From assembly GCA_002490525.1 (NCBI GenBank), contig DKUE01000010.1:1-15150 (forward strand): a stretch of DNA of 15,150 nucleotides. The letters are read 5' to 3'. Each line of letters starts with the position of its first letter. Position 1 is the stretch's first letter. Below the pieces are notes generated by a model. It searched no databases and was not told the DNA's origin. It worked only from the letters and a program-made list of their open reading frames with translations. Shown here piece by piece: positions 1-6,591 of the stretch. The position numbers and the translations under genes are program-made. This DNA comes from Ruminococcaceae bacterium UBA7212. GTDB taxonomy: Bacteria; Bacillota; Clostridia; Oscillospirales; Acutalibacteraceae.

Positions 1-26
1 GCACCGAACCCATTTGGGTTCGGCGC
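1..26 (-). terminator. Hairpin downstream of prfA, possible terminator cut by window edge
   Basis: The first 26 bases form an inverted repeat: 1-11 pairs with 16-26 around the loop ATTT, giving ten pairs and one A-C mismatch. It lies 44 bases past the prfA stop on the minus strand, where an operon terminator is expected. The T tract that would settle it lies left of base 1 and cannot be seen. A smaller inverted repeat (TAGCCGTCCGGCTA, 39-52) sits between it and the prfA stop. It could equally belong to a gene outside the window. Confidence 0.4.
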
Positions 27-69
27 GGGACTTTTACTTAGCCGTCCGGCTATGTCATTCCGGTTGCCG

Positions 70-1140
70 TTACATCGCTGACTTCAGCTTTTCCGCTGTA
101 TCTGCCGTGATAAGCGCGTCAATGATTTCATCGAGGTCACCGTTTAAAATCTGTTCAATCTTGTAAAGTGTCAGTCCAATACGGTGGTCGGAAACGCGGC
201 CCTGCGGGTAATTGTAGGTGCGGATGCGTTCACTGCGGTCGCCCGTGCCGACCTGACTGCGGCGTTCACCCGCAATTTCAGCGTCGTGCTTGGCACGTTC
301 AATCTCATACAGGCGGGAGCGCAGAACCTTGAGTGCCTTGTCCTTGTTTTTGTGCTGACTGCGCTCATCCTGGCACTCCACAACCATGCCTGTGGGCAAA
401 TGTGTCACGCGGATGGCGGATGAGGTTTTGTTGACCTTTTGCCCACCGGCACCGCTGGAACGGAAAACATCAATCTGCAAATCGGCAGGGTTCAGCTCGA
501 ATTCTACTTCTTCAGCTTCGGGGAGAACCGCTACAGTGGCCGTGGACGTGTGCACACGCCCCTGGCTTTCGGTTTCGGGTACACGCTGGACGCGGTGTAC
601 GCCGCTTTCGAATTTCAGCCGTGAATAGGCGCCGTCGCCTTCGACCGTAAAGCTGATTTCCTTAAAGCCGCCAAGCTCGGTTTCATTCGCGTTAATCAAT
701 TCGATTTTGAAGCCTTTTGCTTCGGCATACATGGCATACATGCGGTAAAGTGAAGCAGCAAACAGCGCCGCTTCTTCACCGCCTGCACCGCCGCGGATTT
801 CTACAATTACGTTTTTGTCATCGTTCGGGTCGCGCGGGAGCAGCAGAATTTTTAATTCTTCATGTAAGGCCTCTAACTTTGCAGAGGTTTCTTCCAGTTC
901 CTCTTGCGCCATTTGCCGCAGTTCGCGGTCTGTGCCGCTTTCATTCAGCAGCTTGCGAGCTTCCTCGTTTGCCGACTTGGTCTTTTTGTAGGCGGCAAAG
1001 GTCTCAACAATGGGTGTCAAATGCTTTGCTTCTTTCATGAGTTCGGCATACAGCTTTTGGTCAGAGACCGCCGCAGGGTCGCAAAGCTGTTCGTTGATTG
1101 CCGACAAACGTTCTTCAATGCCCTCTAACTTTTCAATCAT
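70..1140 (-). CDS. prfA: Peptide chain release factor 1
   Basis: This 356-residue protein is a full-length class I release factor that reads UAA and UAG in the ribosomal A site and triggers peptidyl-tRNA hydrolysis. The catalytic GGQ is at residues 232-234 in the context SSGAGGQKVNKTSSA. The RF1-specific codon-reading tripeptide PxT is present as PET at 188-190 within RVPETESQGR, which separates it from RF2 (SPF). The first ~100 residues are the helical, charged N-terminal domain. The ATG overlaps the stop of the upstream DUF951 gene (ATGA), and only a weak GAAGAAG precedes it, so translational coupling is likely. It is the last gene of a GH110-DUF951-prfA unit. Identification is firm; the operon context is inferred from spacing. 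Confidence 0.97.
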   Translation of the reverse strand: MIEKLEGIEERLSAINEQLCDPAAVSDQKLYAELMKEAKHLTPIVETFAAYKKTKSANEEARKLLNESGTDRELRQMAQEELEETSAKLEALHEELKILLLPRDPNDDKNVIVEIRGGAGGEEAALFAASLYRMYAMYAEAKGFKIELINANETELGGFKEISFTVEGDGAYSRLKFESGVHRVQRVPETESQGRVHTSTATVAVLPEAEEVEFELNPADLQIDVFRSSGAGGQKVNKTSSAIRVTHLPTGMVVECQDERSQHKNKDKALKVLRSRLYEIERAKHDAEIAGERRSQVGTGDRSERIRTYNYPQGRVSDHRIGLTLYKIEQILNGDLDEIIDALITADTAEKLKSAM

Positions 1141-1331
1141 TGTGCTTCTTCATCTTTCCGTATGATTTTTTTGATGCTTTTTTCAATCTTGACACGCGGT
1201 ACCATGACCTCGTGTCCGCATGCCGTACAGCGCAGTCGGAAATCCATGCCGACACGCAGTACGGAAAAGGTTTTGTTACCGCAGGGATGCGGCTTTTTCA
1301 TTTCTAAAAGGTCTCCTACACGGACATCCAT
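1137..1331 (-). CDS. DUF951 family small protein
   Basis: This 64-residue basic protein matches the DUF951 family of Firmicutes, whose function is not known. Visible features are the N-terminal MDVRVGDLLEMKKPHPCG block, C17, and the pair C35-x-x-C38 followed by GH, with H15 and H40 nearby, so a small zinc-binding fold is plausible. The C-terminus (about 46-64) is rich in Lys and acidic residues. I chose the ATG at 1331 because AGGAG lies 8 bases upstream; an in-frame GTG at 1340 has essentially no spacing from that site. It starts 5 bases after the GH110 stop and overlaps prfA by 4 bases, so the three genes are probably co-translated. Confidence 0.85.
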   Translation of the reverse strand: MDVRVGDLLEMKKPHPCGNKTFSVLRVGMDFRLRCTACGHEVMVPRVKIEKSIKKIIRKDEEAQ

Positions 1332-1336
1332 TGCGG

Positions 1337-3103
1337 TCACTCCTGTATATCACAGTTTACATTTTTGCAGGCGGTTACGGCACAGACATTGCCGGCTTCG
1401 CCGGATTCTCGAAGTATATTGTTGTTTTGCACAGTCAGATTTTCCACACTTTCTATGACAAATGCGCGGTCATGGAACAAGTGAATTGTATTGTTTTCAA
1501 TCGTAATATTTTTATGCACGGGCATCGCGGGCAGTTTCCCGCCTTTTACGACCGGGTGCACATATACCGCCGGTGTATCCTTCCATTCGGTCTGCCCCGT
1601 TTCACGAATAAAGAATTCGTTGTTGCGAATGGTCATATCGCGCACGGGTCCCGATTCATACCACTCATTAGAATCATTTGAAATGAAAATACATGCCATT
1701 GCCATATGGTCAAAGCGATTGTTTTCAATCAAGACCTTTTTGCGCGTGGTGCAAAGAATGCCGCGCGTCGGAATGGATTCAAAGGTACACCCGCGCACCG
1801 TGACTTCGGGGGTGTAGGTGACGTTTTCGGCAACATATTTCGGTTCAGCGGCGATTCTGTCACAGATTTCCGGCGGCAAAGGTTTATCAAAAGCAACAGT
1901 CATGGTTTTCATATCGTTGCCGTTCTCACCCGGCGCGCCCGCTTTTGTGACTGTGTAAATCTCTTCTGTGCCGCCGAGCGGGGCGAGCGTGTCACGTGCA
2001 TAAAAAACAACCGTATCGCCGACATGAAACTGCGGAAATCCGCCTTGCTGTTTGTGTACATAACGCAGACGCAGAGTGTTTGCATCCACACGGCTATCCA
2101 CGCGGGTGAACGTACCGTGAATATTAATCGGGTCATCGTGCGCGTGAGAAAAAATGCAGTTTTCAATCTCAATTTTGCCGCCGGCACCGGATACATGTAT
2201 CAAATCCGCGTAGCTTGTGCAAAGCCGTCCGTCCGCATTCGGCACAAATCGGCAGTTTTTAAAAGCAACATTTTTGCACATCTGTGTAAGCCAGCCGAAG
2301 CCGTGCAGATAATGCGGTATAACGCCGTCCACCGTAATATTCTCGCTCTCCCAAAAGAATGCGCCTGCGGTCGGGCGTTGGCGTGAGGCGCACATCTGTG
2401 CCGTCATACCGACTTTTTGCCACAGCTTCGGTGCGTTTCCGAAATAGTGCACACGGATTTCATTGGCACCTGTTTTTTTGCAAAATACCGCACGCGCAAA
2501 CGGAGACTGCGTGATAGGATATCTTCTCTGTATTTTTGTTTCGGGGTCGAATCCCACAATGCAATAGCTTTTGTGCGCATTATACTGTGTGTAATAGGGC
2601 TTCCCTGTGTAGGGGCTTGTACTGCAAATCCATTGTATCTTGCCGTGTCGGACTTTAAAATCACAGCCTTTTGCCGCTTCAAAAACGGTGTATCCCTTGC
2701 CCGATTCTTTTACAGTGACCTGTGAGGTGGTTGGACTTTCAAAATCCCATGAGAAATTACGCAAGGCAATATTTTTGCTGCGCACAACGCCGAGTGCGGA
2801 CATATCGCCGTGAAACACAAACCGACAGCCGTTGCCCTCAACGGTGAGATTTTCAATATCCTCTATCAAAATACCGAAGGTTTTTTGAGGGAACCGCACG
2901 CTGTCCGTATTTGAAGTGTGATACTCACGCACAGGGCAAAAATCCTTATAGATATGGATTTCGCCGTTTTCGGGAAGCTTCAGGGTACACGGTGCACTGA
3001 GGTTTCGAATATGCGTCAGTACATTTTGTATCACAACGGCACAGTCGTTGCTTTTTGCATTTCGGTCACTGCCGATAAAGTCGGAGAAGAAAACGGTATT
3101 CAT
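1337..3103 (-). CDS. GH110-family alpha-1,3-galactosidase (parallel beta-helix)
   Basis: This 588-residue protein resembles glycoside hydrolase family 110, enzymes that remove alpha-1,3-linked galactose from blood group B and linear alpha-Gal structures. It is a right-handed beta-helix protein: repeated rungs of the type ENLTVEG, KNIALRNF, ENITVDGV, KNVAFKNCRF, KIEIENCIF, KVLIENNRF and KNITIENNTI run through it. The family-like core is RPTAGAFFWESENITVDG (243-260), then SYADLIHVSG and HDDPINIHGT. D300, D323 and D324 have the 23/24-residue spacing I recall for the catalytic acid and base pair of structurally studied GH110 enzymes (D321, D344, D345). No signal peptide is visible, so it probably acts in the cytoplasm on imported oligosaccharides. 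AAAGGAG precedes the ATG by 10 bases. The family call is from remembered motifs; the exact linkage is inferred. Confidence 0.82.
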   Translation of the reverse strand: MNTVFFSDFIGSDRNAKSNDCAVVIQNVLTHIRNLSAPCTLKLPENGEIHIYKDFCPVREYHTSNTDSVRFPQKTFGILIEDIENLTVEGNGCRFVFHGDMSALGVVRSKNIALRNFSWDFESPTTSQVTVKESGKGYTVFEAAKGCDFKVRHGKIQWICSTSPYTGKPYYTQYNAHKSYCIVGFDPETKIQRRYPITQSPFARAVFCKKTGANEIRVHYFGNAPKLWQKVGMTAQMCASRQRPTAGAFFWESENITVDGVIPHYLHGFGWLTQMCKNVAFKNCRFVPNADGRLCTSYADLIHVSGAGGKIEIENCIFSHAHDDPINIHGTFTRVDSRVDANTLRLRYVHKQQGGFPQFHVGDTVVFYARDTLAPLGGTEEIYTVTKAGAPGENGNDMKTMTVAFDKPLPPEICDRIAAEPKYVAENVTYTPEVTVRGCTFESIPTRGILCTTRKKVLIENNRFDHMAMACIFISNDSNEWYESGPVRDMTIRNNEFFIRETGQTEWKDTPAVYVHPVVKGGKLPAMPVHKNITIENNTIHLFHDRAFVIESVENLTVQNNNILRESGEAGNVCAVTACKNVNCDIQE

Positions 3104-3125
3104 ATTTACGCACTCCTTTGAAAAA

Positions 3126-3151
3126 GGCGTATCAAAAAATTTTGATACGCC
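3126..3151 (-). terminator. Intrinsic terminator after COG2426 gene
   Basis: A perfect 12-bp inverted repeat (3126-3137 with 3140-3151, two-base centre; GGCGTATC / GATACGCC at the base) is followed on the minus strand by TTTTT (3125-3121). It lies 17 bases past the stop of the 3169-3666 gene. The T tract is only 17 bases from the GH110 start codon and abuts its ribosome binding site, which is unusual (see findings). Confidence 0.85.
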
Positions 3152-3168
3152 GACAGAGATTCAACTTT

Positions 3169-3666
3169 TTAAGCCATAGAGAAAATGCCGTAGGTAAAGA
3201 AGGACATAATTAAACCTGCAATAAATACGCCCAGTGCAATGATGGGCAGGGAACGCTTCATATCAATATCCAGAAGCGCCGCCATTAAAGCACCCGTCCA
3301 GCCGCCTGTACCGGGAAAGGGAATTGCCACGAAAATCAAAAGTCCCCAGGATTTGTAGCGCAGCACCTTTCCCTTGTTGCGCTCGGTTTTTGCTTCCAGC
3401 TTGGTAATGATTTTTTCAAAAAATTTGAACCGCCGCAGAAACTCGAATATCTTTTTGATAAACAAAATGATAAACGGAATCGGCAGCATGTTGCCGATAT
3501 AGCAAATGGCGAAGGCTTTGAAAAAATTTATTTCCAAAAGGCGGGCGGCAATCATTCCGCCGCGCAGTTCCAAAATCGGAAGCAGTGAAATCAGAAAGGC
3601 GGTAAGTTCAGGGGGGATTTTATCCTGAAACAGTTCCACAATCGTCTGGGCAAGTGTTTCTGCCAT
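3169..3666 (-). CDS. COG2426 / small multidrug export family membrane protein
   Basis: This 165-residue membrane protein fits the family named 'putative small multi-drug export protein' (COG2426, Pfam Sm_multidrug_ex). Transport of drugs has not been generally demonstrated for the family. Diagnostic stretches are LPILELRGG (29-37) with a re-entrant-like hydrophobic segment around 20-45, and PFPGTGGWTGA (116-126). Membrane segments are visible near 22-42, 52-70, 108-130 and 140-160, separated by a Lys/Arg-rich cytoplasmic loop (about 71-105). AAGGAG lies 6 bases before the ATG. It begins 12 bases after the Nudix stop, so the two are probably one transcript ended by the terminator at 3126-3151. 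Confidence 0.85.
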   Translation of the reverse strand: MAETLAQTIVELFQDKIPPELTAFLISLLPILELRGGMIAARLLEINFFKAFAICYIGNMLPIPFIILFIKKIFEFLRRFKFFEKIITKLEAKTERNKGKVLRYKSWGLLIFVAIPFPGTGGWTGALMAALLDIDMKRSLPIIALGVFIAGLIMSFFTYGIFSMA

Positions 3667-3678
3667 AGTATTCTCCTT

Positions 3679-4413
3679 TTATATCAGACCGTGTTTATCC
3701 ATATATATTTTCGCACGTTCTAAAATACTTTTGTCGTTTTCATAATTGAGCGTATGCAGACACGCGTTATACCCCAACCAGATATAATCCTCAATTTCGC
3801 TCTGCTGAATGACGGTTTGCGTGTCTTTCGTGGACGCCAAAAAAATCAGCACAGTTTTGTCAATCCGCCCCTGAATGGTATAAGCGGATTTCGCCTTGAA
3901 ATCGGGCAGAATTTCAATGTGCAAACCGGTTTCTTCGAGAACCTCGCGTTTGGCGGTTTCTTCATCGGTTTCGCCTGCTTCCACATGGCCTTTCGGAAAG
4001 CCCCAGTGGGCGCTTCGCTTATTTTTAATCAGCAGGAAACGCTTTTCGCCGCCGATATCCCGAAAAACAACGGCACCGCAGGAACGTTCATAAAAGCATT
4101 CTATGGTTACACCCTGCCCTTTATGCAGAAACGCAACGGCAGGTTTTATATCGTTAATGATAAACCGCTTGGATTTCGGTGAGACGACAAGATATACCGC
4201 GTGGCGGCGTTTGTCCTTGATAACCGCTGTAACACGGCCGTCAAAATTGCGCACGGGGTGGTCCACGCCCATAATATACGCGCCCGCAACAGGGGAGTGC
4301 GGCAAAAGTCCGCTTTCAACAACGCCGTAATTCAGCAGATATTTCACGTTGGTCTCACGGTCAAAGCGGCCAAGGGGTTTGGTGACCCGCACTTTGACAA
4401 ATTTACCCAACAT
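3679..4413 (-). CDS. Pyrophosphatase-like/Nudix hydrolase two-domain protein
   Basis: The 244-residue protein has two parts. Residues 108-244 form a Nudix hydrolase: the box G142-x5-E148-x7-R156-E157-V-L-E160-E161-T-G163-L is perfect, and HWGFPKGHVEAGE resembles diadenosine tetraphosphate (Ap4A) hydrolases, so cleavage of a nucleoside-linked polyphosphate is likely. Residues 1-107 look like the short family I inorganic pyrophosphatase-like proteins of Firmicutes (KVRVTKPLG, NYG at 28-30, GAYIMGVDHPV, GRVTAVI, LVVSP). The usual Asp-rich metal signature is replaced by VAGAYIMGV, so this domain may be inactive or used for binding. AAGGAG precedes the ATG by 11 bases, and a strong promoter lies at 4474-4502. 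The substrate is unknown. Confidence 0.85.
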   Translation of the reverse strand: MLGKFVKVRVTKPLGRFDRETNVKYLLNYGVVESGLLPHSPVAGAYIMGVDHPVRNFDGRVTAVIKDKRRHAVYLVVSPKSKRFIINDIKPAVAFLHKGQGVTIECFYERSCGAVVFRDIGGEKRFLLIKNKRSAHWGFPKGHVEAGETDEETAKREVLEETGLHIEILPDFKAKSAYTIQGRIDKTVLIFLASTKDTQTVIQQSEIEDYIWLGYNACLHTLNYENDKSILERAKIYMDKHGLI

Positions 4414-4473
4414 CTGTGGTATGACTCCTTACACACTCGGAAGGATTCCAAGTTATGACAATATCTGTTCCCT

Positions 4474-4502
4474 ATTATACAGAAAATTGCAGACAGTTGC
4501 AA
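4474..4502 (-). promoter_or_regulatory. Sigma-A type promoter for the Nudix/COG2426 unit
   Basis: On the minus strand, TTGCAA (4502-4497) is followed after exactly 17 bases by TATAAT (4479-4474). This places the start of transcription near 4467, giving a leader of about 55 bases before the Nudix ATG at 4413. The -10 box is perfect and the -35 matches 4 of 6 consensus bases. Confidence 0.8.
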
Positions 4503-4551
4503 GTCTTAATTTGGGATTCCTGACATTCTGTGTGTTTTCGGATATGTTTGT

Positions 4552-4740
4552 TTGGTTCTTCCGGAAGCGACTGCATCGTTTTTGGCGGTGTTTTTGATTT
4601 ATTTTATATGGAAAGCATATGATTTCCGCCAAGCAAACGAAAAACTGCAAAAGGACTTGAACGAGTTAAAATGCCTTTTACAGTCCCGAACTGAGACGGG
4701 CACAGAAGTAAACAACACTTTTGAGGACGGTACAAAATAA
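4552..4740 (+). CDS. Doubtful small membrane/coiled-coil ORF
   Basis: The 398-base stretch 4414-4811 holds no certain gene, but this plus-strand frame is not a shadow of a neighbour and has protein-like composition. It would encode a hydrophobic segment (ASFLAVFLIYFIW, residues 9-21) followed by an amphipathic, coiled-coil-like stretch (ANEKLQKDLNELKCLLQ) and a polar tail. It ends 21 bases before a terminator hairpin. Against it: the only start in the open frame (from 4510) is a TTG at 4552, with no ribosome binding site. An ATG at 4544 in another frame would join it if one T were added to the T5 run at 4579-4583, so it may be a frameshifted gene or a remnant. I do not recognise the family. 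Confidence 0.3.
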   Translation: MVLPEATASFLAVFLIYFIWKAYDFRQANEKLQKDLNELKCLLQSRTETGTEVNNTFEDGTK

Positions 4741-4761
4741 GTAAACATAAGGATTTAAAAC

Positions 4762-4789
4762 GAGCACCTGCTTTTAAAAGCAGGTGCTC
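4762..4789. terminator. Bidirectional palindromic terminator
   Basis: A perfect 28-base palindrome (arms 4762-4775 and 4776-4789, outer bases GAGCACCTGC / GCAGGTGCTC) can form a 12-bp stem with a 4-base loop. It is flanked by CATTTTG on the plus side and GTTTTAAA on the minus side. It lies 22 bases past the malic enzyme stop, so it most likely ends the GH20-glpK-DUF3267-malic enzyme transcript. It could also end transcription of the doubtful plus-strand ORF. Confidence 0.85.
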
Positions 4790-4811
4790 TCATTTTGTAT
4801 ACAATGTTGTT

Positions 4812-5984
4812 TTAGATTCTTGCCACGCCGGATTTTCTTGCAGCTTCCATAACCGCGGCGGCAACGGTTTTGCCGACACGCTCGTCAAAGGCTTTCGGCA
4901 GGATGTAATCCGCCGTCAGCTCTTCATCGGACACGAGGGATGCAATCGCTGTCGCGGCGGCAATTTTCATTTCCTCGTTAATATCACTTGCACGGCAGTC
5001 CAGCGCACCGCGGAAAATACCGGGGAACGCAAGCACGTTGTTGATTTGATTCGGAAAGTCGCTTCTGCCCGTACCGACCACCGCCGCGCCTGCGGCTTTT
5101 GCTTGGTTGGGCATGATTTCAGGCACAGGGTTTGCCATCGGCAGTACGATTGCACCTGTGTTCATGGAACGTACCATATCCTCTGTCACAATGCCGGGAG
5201 CGGAAACGCCGATGAAAATATCTGCGCCGACCATGGCGTCTGCGAGCGTACCGCTTTTGTGTGCTTTATTGGTTACCTTGGCAATTTCTGCCTGGGCAGG
5301 ATTCAGTTTCGGGTCGCCCGCGCAAATGATACCTTTGCTGTTGCACATGAAAACATTTTTAATCCCTTGACCCATTAACAGCTTTGCAATTGCAATACCC
5401 GCCGCACCTGCACCCGAAAATACAGCGGTGCAGTCTTCTATTTTTTTGTTGACCACACGCAGTGCGTTGAGCACGGCGGCAGCAACTACGACCGCGGTGC
5501 CGTGCTGGTCATCATGGAAAATCGGAATATCGGTTTTTTCTTTGAGCTTTTGCTCAATTTCAAAACAGCGCGGTGCGGCAATATCTTCTAAGTTCACGCC
5601 GCCGAACGAACCCGACAAAAGCGCAATGCAGTTGACGATTTCGTCCACGTTCTTTGAGCGTACGCAAAGCGGAATCGCATCTACGCCGCCGAATTCCTTG
5701 AACAGTACACATTTACCTTCCATGACGGGCATACCCGCCTCGGGGCCGATGTCGCCGAGCCCTAAAACGGCAGTGCCGTCCGTTACAACTGCAACGGTGT
5801 TCCAGCGGCGGGTCAGCTCGTAGGATTTTTGAATATCCTTTTGAATTTCCAAGCACGGCTGTGCCACACCGGGGGTGTAGGCAAGCGAGAGTGCTTCCTT
5901 ATCGTTTGCTTTTGCACGTGTTTTGATTTCAATTTTGCCCTGCCATTCGTAGTGCAGACGCAGACTTTCCTTTGCATAGTCCAT
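4812..5984 (-). CDS. Malic enzyme (malate dehydrogenase, decarboxylating)
   Basis: This 390-residue soluble enzyme oxidatively decarboxylates malate to pyruvate with NAD(P), linking C4 acids to pyruvate. It has the short bacterial form. Motifs in order are SLAYTPGVA (33-41, containing the catalytic Tyr36), VTDGTAVLGLGDIGP (67-81), MEGKCVLFKEFGGVDA (88-103) with the catalytic Lys region, the metal-binding FHDDQHGTA (157-164), and the Rossmann motif GAGAAG (191-196). I chose the ATG at 5984 because family members begin MDYAKESL-like and AAAGGAG lies about 14 bases upstream; the open frame continues to 6110 but would overlap the preceding gene. NAD versus NADP preference cannot be told. The gene starts 25 bases after the DUF3267 stop, within the GH20-glpK unit. 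Confidence 0.93.
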   Translation of the reverse strand: MDYAKESLRLHYEWQGKIEIKTRAKANDKEALSLAYTPGVAQPCLEIQKDIQKSYELTRRWNTVAVVTDGTAVLGLGDIGPEAGMPVMEGKCVLFKEFGGVDAIPLCVRSKNVDEIVNCIALLSGSFGGVNLEDIAAPRCFEIEQKLKEKTDIPIFHDDQHGTAVVVAAAVLNALRVVNKKIEDCTAVFSGAGAAGIAIAKLLMGQGIKNVFMCNSKGIICAGDPKLNPAQAEIAKVTNKAHKSGTLADAMVGADIFIGVSAPGIVTEDMVRSMNTGAIVLPMANPVPEIMPNQAKAAGAAVVGTGRSDFPNQINNVLAFPGIFRGALDCRASDINEEMKIAAATAIASLVSDEELTADYILPKAFDERVGKTVAAAVMEAARKSGVARI

Positions 5985-6009
5985 TTGGGTAACAGTATCT
6001 CCTTTGATT

Positions 6010-6591
6010 TTATGAATTGCTTTTCGCATCGGGCATATACCAATAAGAATGTATCCCGTGCATGTATGTACGTGCGCCTTTGGGCATCTGCCGTAAGGCG
6101 TTGAACACATTGTAATAATCTCCTGCGCCCATGCCGATACTGAGTGCGCCGAATGTGCCGAGAAAAGCGCATTTCGGAAAAATGAAAAAGAGGATATACG
6201 GCAAAAATCCGAATATCAGATTCGGCAAGAGCGACATAAACACGAACCGAGCTTTTGACATGGTTTCAGGTCCTGTCACAAACAGCATACCCTGTTTCAG
6301 GTTCGTGTATAAATATACCTCTTTTTTAAAACAGAGCGCATGTAAAATCTCATGCGGAAACAGAACGAACATTGAAAGCAGTGCGCCGATGAAGTCGAAG
6401 CACCGCATGCCGATGCATAAATACAGCCCGAAGAACAGAGGTATCATCAGCAAAACGGATACAGTATTTAAAATAACTGCAAACTGCTTCATATTGTCGA
6501 ATTCTTTAAACTGTACCGAATTCGGTTTGTGTGCTCTGCACGGAAGCGACGCAGGGTCGCCGCTGTATTTGCCTTTGTAAATGAGCTTCAT
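6010..6591 (-). CDS. DUF3267 zincin-like membrane protein
   Basis: This 193-residue protein resembles DUF3267, putative membrane metallopeptidases. It has a zincin-type motif at the end of a membrane segment, FPHEILHALCF, with H80, E81 and H84. D158 in MGAGDYYNVFNAL is a candidate third metal ligand. Hydrophobic segments are at about 37-60, 64-80, 115-137 and 141-157. No signal peptide is seen, and substrates of the family are unknown. Its ATG overlaps the glpK stop by one base (TGATG), so it is translationally coupled to glpK. Malic enzyme follows 25 bases later. Peptidase activity is an inference from the HExxH-like motif. Confidence 0.78.
   Translation of the reverse strand: MKLIYKGKYSGDPASLPCRAHKPNSVQFKEFDNMKQFAVILNTVSVLLMIPLFFGLYLCIGMRCFDFIGALLSMFVLFPHEILHALCFKKEVYLYTNLKQGMLFVTGPETMSKARFVFMSLLPNLIFGFLPYILFFIFPKCAFLGTFGALSIGMGAGDYYNVFNALRQMPKGARTYMHGIHSYWYMPDAKSNS

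Noticed and set aside
39..52. TAGCCGTCCGGCT shared with 9728-9740 in the GH20 leader
   Set aside because: A 13-base match within 15 kb is about what chance allows, so I do not claim a shared regulatory element without genome-wide copies.
1706..2386. 226-residue open frame on the plus strand
   Set aside because: It lies wholly opposite the GH110 gene, which has clear beta-helix rungs and family motifs, and its own translation has no recognisable domain.
4453..4650. 65-residue minus-strand open frame
   Set aside because: It covers the Nudix promoter, has no ribosome binding site and shows no protein-like pattern.
5985..6110. N-terminal extension of malic enzyme
   Set aside because: It overlaps the DUF3267 gene end, is not family-like, and covers the ribosome binding site for the ATG at 5984.
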